Positions 17,864 through 26,479 of a stretch of DNA of 64,000 bases are shown here, in pieces. Positions within the stretch are counted from its first letter, which is position 1, and each line of letters begins with the position of its first letter. The stretch is from Campylobacter sp. RM6914 (GTDB taxonomy: Bacteria > Campylobacterota > Campylobacteria > Campylobacterales > Campylobacteraceae). The position numbers and the translations under genes were made by a program. Below the pieces are notes generated by a model. That model was not told where the DNA came from, searched no databases, and saw only the letters and a list, made by a program, of their open reading frames with translations. The stretch spans positions 992,001-1,056,000 of the forward strand of contig NZ_CP012545.1 of the NCBI RefSeq assembly GCF_004803835.1, in the 5' to 3' direction.

Positions 17864-19034
17864 GTTTTACTCCAAATTTTATAAATTTAAAAATATGCAC
17901 TACATTAAACGCAACCAAAGTAGTACTAATTAGCAAACAAACAAGTGCGATATATTTGATATCAAACACATATGCCACCAAAGCTGCTACATTAAAAAAT
18001 ATCGCAATATATGCAGGTTTTTTAACCACCATATCGTCCAATAAAGGGACTTTTGTTTTGCCGACAAACGGTGCTATATAATGATACCAGATCAAAAATG
18101 GAGCGATCTTATATAAATGCGCAACTATAAAAGCATACAAAAATCCAAAAAATAGAAAAAATACCGCAATATCAATCCGCGTAGAATTTATGAAAGCGCA
18201 AAAGAACACAAATGCTACAAGCGATATAAAAACATTAATATTCCAATAATCAAATGCCTTTCTTACACGCTTTTTAAGTATCAAAAGAGCCTCTAGTATA
18301 AAACAAAGTGCCGCAACAACAAACGACAAAAGCGCAAATTTCATATCAAAACAAAGCAACACTCCACTCATTACGTAAAATATCAACGAAGTCTTACTTA
18401 GTATAAATTTTAAATCATGCACAAGCGCAAACATCGGTAAAAGCACGCTTGCTACGCCTACTATTATAAAAAATATAAATCCAAGCACAAAATAAACATG
18501 ATATCTAAGTAGCAGTTCGAAATCAAAATTCAAAAACCCAAACATACTTAAAAACAAACATGTACCAAAACAGATGCCCATAAGCAAAAATACCGACGAA
18601 CATAAAAGTGCCGTTGCGGCAAAATTTCGCTTTTGGTTTTTTATAAAACTTAAAAAATAAGTCACGCAAAAAAACATAAGCGAGGCAAATAGCAAAAAAG
18701 CGCCAACATATGTGATCGAATTTTCATCAAACACTAGCCCAAAACCAAAACAAAGCGTGGCTATGACATAAATAGTTAAATTTAAAATAGCTCCATTTAT
18801 GGTAAAAAACGGTTTTTCAAGTATCACGGAAGTTAATTGATAAAGTGAACCGATAATTATGCTCATAACAAAACCTACCAAATAAATATGCACAAATCCA
18901 GCCGTAGTAAAAGCTGTTGGCGTATCAAAATTTGCCATCAAAAAAGCAAAGATACTAACGATCAAAAATAAAATTCCAACGATAAAGTAACCGCCAACTA
19001 GCTTAAAAGGTGGTGCAAATGTATTTAAAAGCAT
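17853..19034 (-). CDS. polytopic membrane protein related to NnrS/haem-copper oxidase subunit I-like proteins
   Basis: 393 residues with about 12 hydrophobic helices and little else. Histidines fall at helix positions like those of the haem-copper/NnrS group: GFVHIYLVGFVMSIIIGSLYQL near 48, LLRYHVYFVLGF near 180, FALVHDLK, and a C-terminal AHLYKIAPFLIWYHYIAPFVGK. NnrS-type proteins bind haem and copper and protect against nitric oxide; whether this protein does so is inference. It lies between a DUF2249 gene and a DUF59 gene in one operon with an FNR-type operator, which supports a role in anaerobic or nitrosative metabolism. Confidence 0.65.
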   Translation of the reverse strand: MLLNTFAPPFKLVGGYFIVGILFLIVSIFAFLMANFDTPTAFTTAGFVHIYLVGFVMSIIIGSLYQLTSVILEKPFFTINGAILNLTIYVIATLCFGFGLVFDENSITYVGAFLLFASLMFFCVTYFLSFIKNQKRNFAATALLCSSVFLLMGICFGTCLFLSMFGFLNFDFELLLRYHVYFVLGFIFFIIVGVASVLLPMFALVHDLKFILSKTSLIFYVMSGVLLCFDMKFALLSFVVAALCFILEALLILKKRVRKAFDYWNINVFISLVAFVFFCAFINSTRIDIAVFFLFFGFLYAFIVAHLYKIAPFLIWYHYIAPFVGKTKVPLLDDMVVKKPAYIAIFFNVAALVAYVFDIKYIALVCLLISTTLVAFNVVHIFKFIKFGVKHER

Positions 19035-19037
19035 CTC

Positions 19038-19379
19038 TTATCCATGGCATGTTTGGTTAAAATCAAAGCCCTCAAGCGAAGCTCCATCTTTTAAACTAAA
19101 AGTAAGCTTTACTTGCTCTCCTTCTAAATTTTCACTAATCACATAAAAATTTTTCTCAATCTTTGGTATAAGACCTGCTGGAAATTTGTGATTTATCATT
19201 ACGATTTTAGTGTTTTTATCTGCAAATTTTAAAGCCAACATTGCGTTTAACATGGGCTCTGGCGGCACGCAAGCACGTGTATCAAAACCTATATATTTTT
19301 CATCATCTTTTTGGGTTTTAAAAAAATCCACCGTAGCACCTTTAGGTGAAAATTTTTGCCAATCCTTAAAATAATCCAT
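19038..19379 (-). CDS. DUF2249 (TusA-like) domain protein
   Basis: 113 residues. The core YIGFDTRACVPPEPMLNAMLALKF followed by KIVMINHKFPAGLIPKIEKN matches DUF2249, a small TusA-like alpha/beta domain often linked with haemerythrins and nitrogen-oxide reductases. The usual Cys-Pro is present (CVPPEP). First gene of the three-gene operon; RBS AAGGAG precedes ATG by 5 bases. Confidence 0.8.
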   Translation of the reverse strand: MDYFKDWQKFSPKGATVDFFKTQKDDEKYIGFDTRACVPPEPMLNAMLALKFADKNTKIVMINHKFPAGLIPKIEKNFYVISENLEGEQVKLTFSLKDGASLEGFDFNQTCHG

Positions 19380-19405
19380 CTTAACTCCTTATTAAATTTA
19401 CGACA

Positions 19406-19411
19406 ATTATA
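19406..19411 (-). promoter_or_regulatory. -10 element (TATAAT) of the DUF2249 operon
   Basis: GAGTATAAT on the minus strand, 26 bases before the ATG. With normal spacing it sets a start near 19399. Confidence 0.6.
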
Positions 19412-19433
19412 CTCTGATTTATTTTGTTAAGCA

Positions 19434-19447
19434 TTGATTAAACTCAA
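19434..19447 (-). promoter_or_regulatory. FNR/DNR/NssR-type (CRP family) operator
   Basis: TTGAGTTTAATCAA on the minus strand matches the CRP/FNR-family consensus TTGAT-N4-ATCAA with one mismatch, inside a wider palindrome CATTGA-N6-TCAATG. Its centre is 41.5 bases upstream of the start predicted from the -10 at 19406-19411, the exact class II activator position. Confidence 0.65.
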
Positions 19448-19518
19448 TGACTTTTATGTTTTATTTTAAGTTAATTTAGTTACAATTATTTTTAAATATT
19501 AAATTACAAGGGGTTAAA

Positions 19519-21111
19519 ATGATAAATTTAAGTATAGCTAAAAAGCTAACATTAAGCGTTCTTGCCATTCTTGTGGTCAGTTTTGTTGTTCTTCAAGCGA
19601 TAATCATACAAGAATTTAAACAAACCACCCAGGAACAGGCTCTAAAAAGCCTTAAGATGATTAGCGAATCGGTATTTTTCTCATTACGCTCAGCAATGAA
19701 CACAGGCGACAGAGACGCTATGAGAGAGGCTCTTGAAACAAACTCAAAAATAGAAAATATAAGAAATATAAGAGTTTTTAGAGCACAAGAAGTTAGTGAA
19801 ATGTTTGGTCTTGAAAAAGTAGTTAGCACCGAAAAGGAGATAAACGAGCAGTTTACATCACCAAACGATAAAAATATAAACGTTCAAACAAAAGATGAGC
19901 ACTACCTAAGACTTATAAGACCTCTAAAAGCAACTAACGACTGCCTTGCCTGTCATGCTACCTCAAAAGAAAATGATGTCCTTGGTGTTCTTGATATGTC
20001 TTACTCGATGGAGGAATTTAACGGATATATCCAAAATAAAACATGGGTCTTTTTAAGTATTTTTACCGTTATTTTGATCGCTACCCTACTTTTTATGCTA
20101 TTTATCATAAAAAAAGTTGTTATAAACCCGTTAAAGCTGCTTTCCTATAGAACAAAAGATCTAACAAGCGGAGAGGGTGATCTAAAAAGCAGGATACCCA
20201 TCTCAAGTAACGACGAGATAGGTGAAGTTAGTAACAACATAAATACCTTTATCAAACAAATAGCCGATATAGTAAAACGCATACAAGATGGTGCAGATGA
20301 GATAAAATCGCAAATCTTAACACTAAGAAACAGCTCGCTAGACCTTGATAAAAGCTCTCAAGACGGAAGAGAGCAAGCTATGCGTTCACATAACTTTACA
20401 AAAGACATAGATGATGATTTCGTGCAAACAAAGCAGATGACCGAAAACGCAGTTTGGCTAAGCAACGACTCTAATAAAAAGCTAGATACTGTTATAGATT
20501 TGCTAGAGCATGTAGTAGACGACATTAATGCCGCTAGTAAAAACGAGCAAATCCTGGCCGATAAAACAACGCAAGTAGCTACAGAAAGTAAAAATATAGA
20601 TCAAATTTTAGGTATCATAAATGAAATTTCAGACAGGACAAACCTTCTTGCGCTAAACGCAGCTATCGAAGCCGCAAGAGCCGGAGAGTATGGCAGAGGA
20701 TTTGCTGTAGTTGCTGAAGAAGTGCGAACTCTTGCAGAGCAGACAAACCAGCAAATAGATGACATCTCAAAAAATTCAAGAAGTATTATCTCAAGAGTAA
20801 ATGAGCTAAACGACTCCTTAAAAGAGAATTCAAGAAGTATTAAAAAATTAAGCAACAATGCAAGCGAACTAAGAGCAATCGCAGCACAAGCTCAAAATGC
20901 AAATACTAACTCGATCGAGATGGCAAAAAGCATAGAAGAAAGAACGGATCACAGTAAAGAAAACATAACCGAACTTTTAGCTCAAAGTAAAAAATCAGTC
21001 CAATTAGCCGAACTTAACGAGCACACAGCACAACGCCTTTTAGAGGTCGCAAACTCACTTGACGCCATATCCCAAAGCTTTAAAATGGACTTAAATAAAT
21101 TTAAAGTCTAG
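19519..21111 (+). CDS. methyl-accepting chemotaxis protein with periplasmic c-type haem motif
   Basis: 530 residues. First membrane helix about 10-30, a periplasmic sensor domain of the DUF3365/Tll0287 kind (about 31-170) with a haem c motif CLACH at 142-146, second helix about 175-196, HAMP (about 197-250), and a cytoplasmic signalling hairpin with the invariant tip [20 protein letters not shown]. The haem probably senses redox state or a gas such as NO. The stretch between HAMP and tip is short, so the receptor belongs to a compact class. It stands between the NO-type operon and the mcc cluster and faces both with terminators. The mcc sensor kinase carries a similar CxxCH sensor domain. Confidence 0.88.
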   Translation: MINLSIAKKLTLSVLAILVVSFVVLQAIIIQEFKQTTQEQALKSLKMISESVFFSLRSAMNTGDRDAMREALETNSKIENIRNIRVFRAQEVSEMFGLEKVVSTEKEINEQFTSPNDKNINVQTKDEHYLRLIRPLKATNDCLACHATSKENDVLGVLDMSYSMEEFNGYIQNKTWVFLSIFTVILIATLLFMLFIIKKVVINPLKLLSYRTKDLTSGEGDLKSRIPISSNDEIGEVSNNINTFIKQIADIVKRIQDGADEIKSQILTLRNSSLDLDKSSQDGREQAMRSHNFTKDIDDDFVQTKQMTENAVWLSNDSNKKLDTVIDLLEHVVDDINAASKNEQILADKTTQVATESKNIDQILGIINEISDRTNLLALNAAIEAARAGEYGRGFAVVAEEVRTLAEQTNQQIDDISKNSRSIISRVNELNDSLKENSRSIKKLSNNASELRAIAAQAQNANTNSIEMAKSIEERTDHSKENITELLAQSKKSVQLAELNEHTAQRLLEVANSLDAISQSFKMDLNKFKV

Positions 21112-21118
21112 CTCTTTT

Positions 21119-21155
21119 AAATTTGCCCTACTTTAATATAAGCTAGGGCAAATTT
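21119..21155. terminator. bidirectional terminator between chemoreceptor and mcc operon
   Basis: A perfect 12-bp inverted repeat, aaatttgcccta (21119-21130) / tagggcaaattt (21144-21155), between two convergent units with A/T tracts outside. Confidence 0.75.
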
Positions 21156-21169
21156 AGTTTATTACGGGG

Positions 21170-21679
21170 TTAAATTTTATTTTCTTTAAGCAGGATGTAG
21201 ATGAGTGGGTTCATCGTAGTTTCGCCACGTGCGGCGCACAACACAACATCTTCAAAAAAATAATCACTCGTGCCATAGCTTCTAAATTCATACGCACCAA
21301 ATCCAAACATCATCGGCGTCATCTCAACCCTAGAATACCAAGCCCTTCTTGCATCGATATACTTCTCGCTATCTTGCGAATAAACCCAAAGCATAATGTC
21401 ATCTTTATTTTTCTGACGTATAAGCCAGATAAATGAATTGCCGATATCGTTAAAAAAGTAAGTATCGCCGTTTGGCATTACAGCTTGAGCCGTATTATAA
21501 AGATCGGCGATAAGCGTCTTGCTTTCTGTGCAAAGGTATTTTCCAAGCTCGATCTCAAGTGGTTTTTTCTCAAGATTTCCATGCCTGACTACAACACTAC
21601 CCTCTTTTACATCAATACTAACATAAAGCAAGGTAAAAACACAAAAAAGAAGAGTGAGTGCAAAAATTTTCTTTATCAT
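21170..21679 (-). CDS. NosL-like periplasmic protein, last gene of the mcc operon
   Basis: 169 residues from the preferred start (MIKKIFAL, 21679), which forms an ATGA overlap with the stop of the preceding gene; a longer frame to 21751 exists but lacks support. An N-terminal hydrophobic anchor is followed by a NosL-like region: FFNDIGNSFIWL, LWVYSQDSEKYIDARRAWYSR and EMTPMMFGFGAYEF. These resemble the NosL pattern in which an Asp-Ala segment and 'TPMGYGfgAF' occur, while the Cu-binding CxxC-M motif near the N terminus is absent. Likely a copper-handling accessory for MccA (inference). Confidence 0.6.
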   Translation of the reverse strand: MIKKIFALTLLFCVFTLLYVSIDVKEGSVVVRHGNLEKKPLEIELGKYLCTESKTLIADLYNTAQAVMPNGDTYFFNDIGNSFIWLIRQKNKDDIMLWVYSQDSEKYIDARRAWYSRVEMTPMMFGFGAYEFRSYGTSDYFFEDVVLCAARGETTMNPLIYILLKENKI

Positions 21680-22629
21680 AGCAACACTCCGATCGTAAAG
21701 TAGTATTTTGCAACATAAAACGAGCATATAGCCACATTTATAAGTAGCCAAAACGACGAAAGGCGAAGTAAATGAGTGTAGTCATATCCCGTGATAAGCT
21801 CGACCAAAAAAGGAGTAATACCGTAAAAAATTCCCAAAAACAGCGAACCCCAGATAGGATAACCAATGTAATAATACTCGCCCATTAACATACAATACGG
21901 GCATTTGTGATTAGGCTGTTCATAGACATAAAGCCCAAAAAAGTAAGTTATAGCATAATAAGCGATAAATAAAAACAATAAATTTAAGGCAAAACTAGCC
22001 ATTGACTGCTTTAAAAAATTTAAAACCGCGATAGAGGCAAATATAACATAAAAAAACATCGCTAACATCGCTTGAGTGTAGCCAAAAGGTAGCTTAGGAG
22101 CTTGAAAAACAACAGAACAACAAAAAACAGGAACACTTAAAGGTATGTTTGTAAAAAACAAAATTTCAAGCACAAATTCACCCAAAATAGCACAAAACAG
22201 TATGCTAAAGATGATGTATTTTCGCTTTAAAAACGGAAAATTTATCGCTTTTAAGTCAAGATAGTTTACAACAAGCCAAAGTCCAAGTCCAAATATAAGC
22301 AAGAGTTTTAGTAAAAACAGTATATTGCCGTATTCGTTTGAGCCGATAACTCCTGCCGAGCACATAGCGCCAGGCACTACGGAAGAGAGTTTATTTAACG
22401 AAAGAGCAAAGAAAACAAACAAGATAATCTTGCAAAATATAGTAAAAAACAAGATCGTATTTACAAGATAATTATGCTTTTCAAGAGTGTATTGTAAATT
22501 TGTAGTTGCATTAAAGTCCCAGTAGCGTAAAATGCGCACGATATAAAACTGTGAGATAGCCATCAGAACGATAACTATAAGCTCGGCAAACAAAAACGCA
22601 ATTACATCATTTGATAAAAATACACTCAT
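21676..22629 (-). CDS. polytopic membrane protein of the mcc accessory block
   Basis: 317 residues with 7-8 predicted membrane helices. Cysteines cluster in VFCCSVVFQAP and in NHKCPYCMLMGEYYYIGY; the CPYCM motif could bind Cu(I) or undergo thiol chemistry. It overlaps the ABC ATPase gene and the NosL-like gene by 4 bp each, so all three are co-translated. I know no established name. A role in copper or thiol delivery to MccA is inference from position. Confidence 0.65.
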   Translation of the reverse strand: MSVFLSNDVIAFLFAELIVIVLMAISQFYIVRILRYWDFNATTNLQYTLEKHNYLVNTILFFTIFCKIILFVFFALSLNKLSSVVPGAMCSAGVIGSNEYGNILFLLKLLLIFGLGLWLVVNYLDLKAINFPFLKRKYIIFSILFCAILGEFVLEILFFTNIPLSVPVFCCSVVFQAPKLPFGYTQAMLAMFFYVIFASIAVLNFLKQSMASFALNLLFLFIAYYAITYFFGLYVYEQPNHKCPYCMLMGEYYYIGYPIWGSLFLGIFYGITPFLVELITGYDYTHLLRLSSFWLLINVAICSFYVAKYYFTIGVLL

Positions 22630-23300
22630 AAAATTTCACCGTTTTTAACATCAACGATCTCATCTACAAAGTCCAAATCATCAAATAAAATATCATGAGT
22701 TGCTACTATAACCGTCTTTTTTAACTCTTTAAATTTCTTAAGCATCTGGATAAAAACAAGAGAATTTTGTTTATCCAAATTTGCGGTCGGCTCATCGGCT
22801 AGTATAATGCTTGGCTCCATAACAAGTGCTCTTGCTATAGCGCATCTTTGCTTTTCGCCTCCGCTTAGGCTTGATATATTTTGATCTTTTTTGTGAGCTA
22901 TATTTGCTATTTGCATAGCTTTTTGCACCATCTCTTCAGTTTGTGACTTGCTAAGACTTAATATACTTAGCGGGGCTTTTACGTTATCCTTAACACTTAG
23001 TCCCTCAAGTAAATTAAAACTTTGAAAGACAAATCCTATCTGTGTATGACGGATATTTGAAGCCATGATATCAGGAAGCTTTGAAACATTTTGTCTGTTT
23101 ATTAAAATTTCGCCGCTACTTGGCTTTGATAGCCCCCCAATAAGTGAAAGCAACGTGCTTTTACCACTTCCGCTCACTCCTTTTAATATCACCAGATCAC
23201 CGCTCTTTATGCTTAAATTTATATTTTTTAAAGCATAAAATTCATTTGTTTCACCCTCGTGGTAAATTTTATTTAGATTAGATACTTCTACTGCGTTCAT
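22626..23300 (-). CDS. LolD/MacB-type ABC transporter ATP-binding protein
   Basis: 224 residues: Walker A GVSGSGKST (about 41-49), Q-loop VFQSFNLLEGLSV, signature LSGGEKQRCAIARAL, Walker B ILADEPTANLD and the switch His in VATHD. The subfamily is the MacB/LolD/FtsE group, partner of FtsX-fold permeases. The permease lies immediately upstream with a 4-bp overlap. Such pairs do mechanotransmission or export rather than import. Context points to supplying or inserting a cofactor for MccA. Confidence 0.88.
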   Translation of the reverse strand: MNAVEVSNLNKIYHEGETNEFYALKNINLSIKSGDLVILKGVSGSGKSTLLSLIGGLSKPSSGEILINRQNVSKLPDIMASNIRHTQIGFVFQSFNLLEGLSVKDNVKAPLSILSLSKSQTEEMVQKAMQIANIAHKKDQNISSLSGGEKQRCAIARALVMEPSIILADEPTANLDKQNSLVFIQMLKKFKELKKTVIVATHDILFDDLDFVDEIVDVKNGEIL

Positions 23301-24412
23301 TTTACTGCCTCACTCATATCTGCTATAGCTATACGCCACGATGGTATGATAACAAATGCTAAAAACGGTATCACACTAAACAAAAATATAAGAAACAGCA
23401 TATTAAAGTCAACAATAGGCGTAAACGTAACTGAATTTTCAATCTCAAGTCCCAAAAAAACATTACGCAATAATGGAGCGTTAAAGATAAAAATATAAAT
23501 ATAAGCAAGTGCCACACCTAGCAAAAAGGCACTCGTTGCCACTGTAAAATTTTGTATAAATTTTAATGCAATTATGTCTTTGATCGCATATCCGATACTT
23601 CGCAAGATGGCGATCTCTCGCTTTTTTGAGCCGTATGCTAATGAAATTTGGTTTTTAAGTAGTATGAAAAACGAGATCATAGCCGCCGAATAAATCACCA
23701 TAAAAATTCCACCCTTATAATAATAAAGATGTCTTATATCAGAAATTCTATCCTCCATGCTAAGTGCTTGTGTGTTTGGGTATAAATTTGAGATACTAAG
23801 TGCGACTTGACTTATCTCGTTCTCGTTTGGAACATCGACATAAATTTTTGTGTATTCGCCCTCTTCCAGGCTCAACACCGCTCGTGCGGTTGTGGGATTT
23901 AGATAGATGACATCGTTTGTGATGATATTACTACTATGCGAAGCGATTTTGTTTATCTTGATGGGAATTAAAGCGTGTTCTGTTAAAAAGTTAAACACAT
24001 CTTCATAGTAAAGCTCTGCCATCTCCCTTTTTACACCCTCGCCTATTATCATCTCGTTTTCATCAAGCTCATCTAAGCCAATTATATGAAACCAAATTCT
24101 TTTTTGTCCAAAGTAGTAATACCCATCCACAACGCCCCACGCATCACTTACGCCGTTTATGCGTTTTATGTCATAGATGTAACCGTCATGCATGGTGTCC
24201 TTTTTACCGGCTCTTACTGCCTCCACGACAACACTTGGAGAGTTTTGTATACTAAGACTTAGGTCGTTTTGAATAGAACTTGATATAAACAAAACCGAAC
24301 TTAAAATAAAAACTATAAAGGTAAAGATAATAAAACTAAAAGCATGATCGGCTCTATCTTTATAAAGTAGTTTTATGGCGTAGTCGATAAAATTTTTACT
24401 TACCATAGACAA
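23297..24412 (-). CDS. FtsX-family ABC transporter permease (MacB/LolC-like)
   Basis: 371 residues. One N-terminal helix (about 20-46), a periplasmic domain (about 47-235), then three helices with the FtsX coupling segment SKKREIAILRSIGYAIKDI. The four-helix plan matches MacB/LolC permeases. Its ATPase is the next gene. It overlaps a small membrane-protein gene by 17 bp upstream. Substrate unknown; copper or haem-maturation service to MccA is inferred. Confidence 0.85.
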   Translation of the reverse strand: MSMVSKNFIDYAIKLLYKDRADHAFSFIIFTFIVFILSSVLFISSSIQNDLSLSIQNSPSVVVEAVRAGKKDTMHDGYIYDIKRINGVSDAWGVVDGYYYFGQKRIWFHIIGLDELDENEMIIGEGVKREMAELYYEDVFNFLTEHALIPIKINKIASHSSNIITNDVIYLNPTTARAVLSLEEGEYTKIYVDVPNENEISQVALSISNLYPNTQALSMEDRISDIRHLYYYKGGIFMVIYSAAMISFFILLKNQISLAYGSKKREIAILRSIGYAIKDIIALKFIQNFTVATSAFLLGVALAYIYIFIFNAPLLRNVFLGLEIENSVTFTPIVDFNMLFLIFLFSVIPFLAFVIIPSWRIAIADMSEAVK

Positions 24413-24584
24413 ATTCCTTGTATTTTGGACTTTTAAAAACTATCGAAGCTCTTACGTCTTTGACTTTTTTAGAGATATTTTCCAGCTCATCACTTCTAGT
24501 TTTATCATCAAAATTTATATAATGCAATCCGATAAAAGCATAAACAACACTAAAAACTACAGTTAAAATACCTAAAAATTTCAT
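24396..24584 (-). CDS. small bitopic membrane protein of the mcc operon
   Basis: 62 residues: an N-terminal membrane helix (about 3-22) and a charged tail (DDKTRSDELENISKKVKDVRAS). It overlaps the NosL-type gene by 4 bp and the permease gene by 17 bp, an arrangement that supports real translation. No family recognised. Confidence 0.6.
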   Translation of the reverse strand: MKFLGILTVVFSVVYAFIGLHYINFDDKTRSDELENISKKVKDVRASIVFKSPKYKEFVYGK

Positions 24585-25624
24585 AACCCTTTTAACATTT
24601 CTTCCGTTATATCTTCAAATTTTAAGATCTGCTTGCCTGCATGATCTTTTGCAAAATTTATGGCCTCGTTTTGACTTGCAAATGGGATTAACTCATCACC
24701 CATAGGGCCAAAGACATTTGAGCCGACTACAAAATACGCGTTTTTGGCATCTATCTTATGAAGCTTGTAATAATCACTCACAAATAATTTATTGAAATTT
24801 TTATTGTTTTTAAAGTAATACTTCATCATGTCTTTAACACCGTCAAAATAAAACTTTTCGCTATCTGCTTCTATCATCGCAGCCCATTGTGGGTTTTTAG
24901 CTACAAACATCCCGCATATCGGACATCTTGCATCTTTTGGAACGACGATCTTTTCAGCTTTTTTAACCACATTTACATTTTTTGGTTCATCCCAGATATA
25001 AAGTGCTGCCGCTTGCAAGTCGCCATCGGCTGAAATTTGACAGAACTTTTTGAGGTCGTCTTTTAAAAGCGCGATACTTTCATAAATGTTTTTATCGACT
25101 TTTGTGCATTTGGTTTCATAAATTTCTTTACCTTTTGCATAAACTCCGCCCTCGCGTTTTGCTTTTATCATCTTCATGTCACTTACAAAGTCTTTTCCTG
25201 CTACCTCATAAGCCTTTTCAAAACTCATTATCTCGCCACCGTTTCTAGCTTGAAACTCTTTAGCATCATCTTCGGTTAAAAATGAGTATTTACTGTTTTG
25301 CGTCATCGTTCCTTTCATTCGACTACCGACAACATAGTAAGCCTTGCTGGCATCGATAAAATTTAAATTCTTTGTATCAACAACCATGACATCTTTTGGC
25401 ATAGTTCCCTTTGTGGCCTCATGAAGACAGTGCATTGAGCAGTATTGTTTACCGTTGTGAGTATGATTTGTTTTATAAAATTTAGCCAAATCCATCCCGC
25501 AATTAGGACAATACTCTTTTGCATTTCCCTGCATGATAAGAGTTGATTTATCAGGCTCTACACTTTGAAACATTGCCGCTTGCAACGCTCCAACGATACA
25601 AGCAAGTATCATAAATTTTTTCAT
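24581..25624 (-). CDS. tandem NosL-domain periplasmic copper-binding protein
   Basis: 347 residues with signal peptide (cleavage near residue 18). Two NosL domains: the first has CPNCGM at 39-44 plus CSMHC; the second has CPICGM at 234-239. Each contains the NosL hallmark in which residues like 'IDASKAYYVVGS' and 'TMTQN/ FGPMG' follow. NosL binds one Cu(I) via such Cys/Met ligands and serves N2O reductase copper assembly; no nosZ is present here. The linker (about 158-212) looks like a cytochrome c fold without CXXCH (YAKGKEIYETKCTK). The likely client is the copper site of MccA (inference). Confidence 0.85.
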   Translation of the reverse strand: MKKFMILACIVGALQAAMFQSVEPDKSTLIMQGNAKEYCPNCGMDLAKFYKTNHTHNGKQYCSMHCLHEATKGTMPKDVMVVDTKNLNFIDASKAYYVVGSRMKGTMTQNSKYSFLTEDDAKEFQARNGGEIMSFEKAYEVAGKDFVSDMKMIKAKREGGVYAKGKEIYETKCTKVDKNIYESIALLKDDLKKFCQISADGDLQAAALYIWDEPKNVNVVKKAEKIVVPKDARCPICGMFVAKNPQWAAMIEADSEKFYFDGVKDMMKYYFKNNKNFNKLFVSDYYKLHKIDAKNAYFVVGSNVFGPMGDELIPFASQNEAINFAKDHAGKQILKFEDITEEMLKGL

Positions 25625-25634
25625 ACCAACTCCT

Positions 25635-26468
25635 TTATTTCATAAGTTGTTCTAAAATTTTTGCATTCTCACAAGCTTCTACAAGCCCGCCGTCACAACT
25701 TTTCTTAAAAAAGTTTTTAGCCTTTTCGTTATCGGCTTTTACACCTTTGCCCTCAGCATACATTATGGCAATATCATTACAACCTTTTGCATAGCCTAGA
25801 TTACAAGACTTTTCAAAGCTCTTTGCTGCTTGCTCGTAGTTTTGACTTGTGCCTTGAGCTAGCGCATACAAGTAGCCAAGGTTATCACATGCCATACCGA
25901 TACCTCCGTTGCATGCCTTTTCGTAAAAGCTTTTTGCCTTTTTGTAGTCTTTTTCTACGCCGTTTCCTTGGTTATAAAGATAGCCAAGGTTATTACATCC
26001 CATCATATCTTCGTAATTACAAGCTTTAGTGTATAGTTCGATCGCCTTTTTAAAATCACGCTCCACTCCTGCACCATTTGCATAAAGCAGCCCAAGCGAG
26101 GTGCATCCTTCGTTATCTTTACAAGCTTTGTCATAAAACTGCGCTGCTTTTGTAAAGTTTTGATCAACACCTTGACCGCTTTCATGCATATATGCAAGGT
26201 TGTTGCAAGCTAAAGCAAAATTCATCTTACAAGCTCTATCGTATAAATTTACAGCTTTGACAAAGTCCTTTGCTACGCCACCTGTTCCCTCATAATACAC
26301 AACCGCAAGGTTATAACACCCAGATGCCTTTTTATCCTCTTCGCAAGCTTTTTCATAAATTTCTACTAATTTTTTATGATCTCCGCTTTGCTGCGCCTCA
26401 ATGCCCTTTTTTATAAAACCGGCATTTGCCAATACCGCCAAGATCAATACCAAAACAAGCTTCTTCAC
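25635..26468 (-). CDS. Sel1-repeat, cysteine-rich (Hcp-like) periplasmic protein
   Basis: 277 residues with a signal peptide (MKKLVLVLILAVLANA). Six or so Sel1-like repeats of ~36 residues follow, pattern 'A..Y.KAC..G...GC.NL..LY..G.GV..D', with two cysteines per repeat seven residues apart as in Helicobacter Hcp proteins, forming helix-linking disulfides. Likely an adaptor or chaperone in the periplasm. It lies between ccsA1-like and NosL genes, 11 bp and 10 bp from its neighbours, within the mcc operon. Confidence 0.85.
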   Translation of the reverse strand: MKKLVLVLILAVLANAGFIKKGIEAQQSGDHKKLVEIYEKACEEDKKASGCYNLAVVYYEGTGGVAKDFVKAVNLYDRACKMNFALACNNLAYMHESGQGVDQNFTKAAQFYDKACKDNEGCTSLGLLYANGAGVERDFKKAIELYTKACNYEDMMGCNNLGYLYNQGNGVEKDYKKAKSFYEKACNGGIGMACDNLGYLYALAQGTSQNYEQAAKSFEKSCNLGYAKGCNDIAIMYAEGKGVKADNEKAKNFFKKSCDGGLVEACENAKILEQLMK

Positions 26469-26479
26469 CTTCTCTCCTT

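Noticed and set aside
21680-21751. 24-codon N-terminal extension of the NosL-like protein
   Set aside because: It overlaps the upstream gene by 76 bp; the start at 21679 gives an ATGA overlap and a proper signal-anchor.
25635-26468. Repeat array / CRISPR-like periodicity
   Set aside because: The ~108-bp periodicity comes from Sel1 protein repeats in one open frame, not from a CRISPR array.
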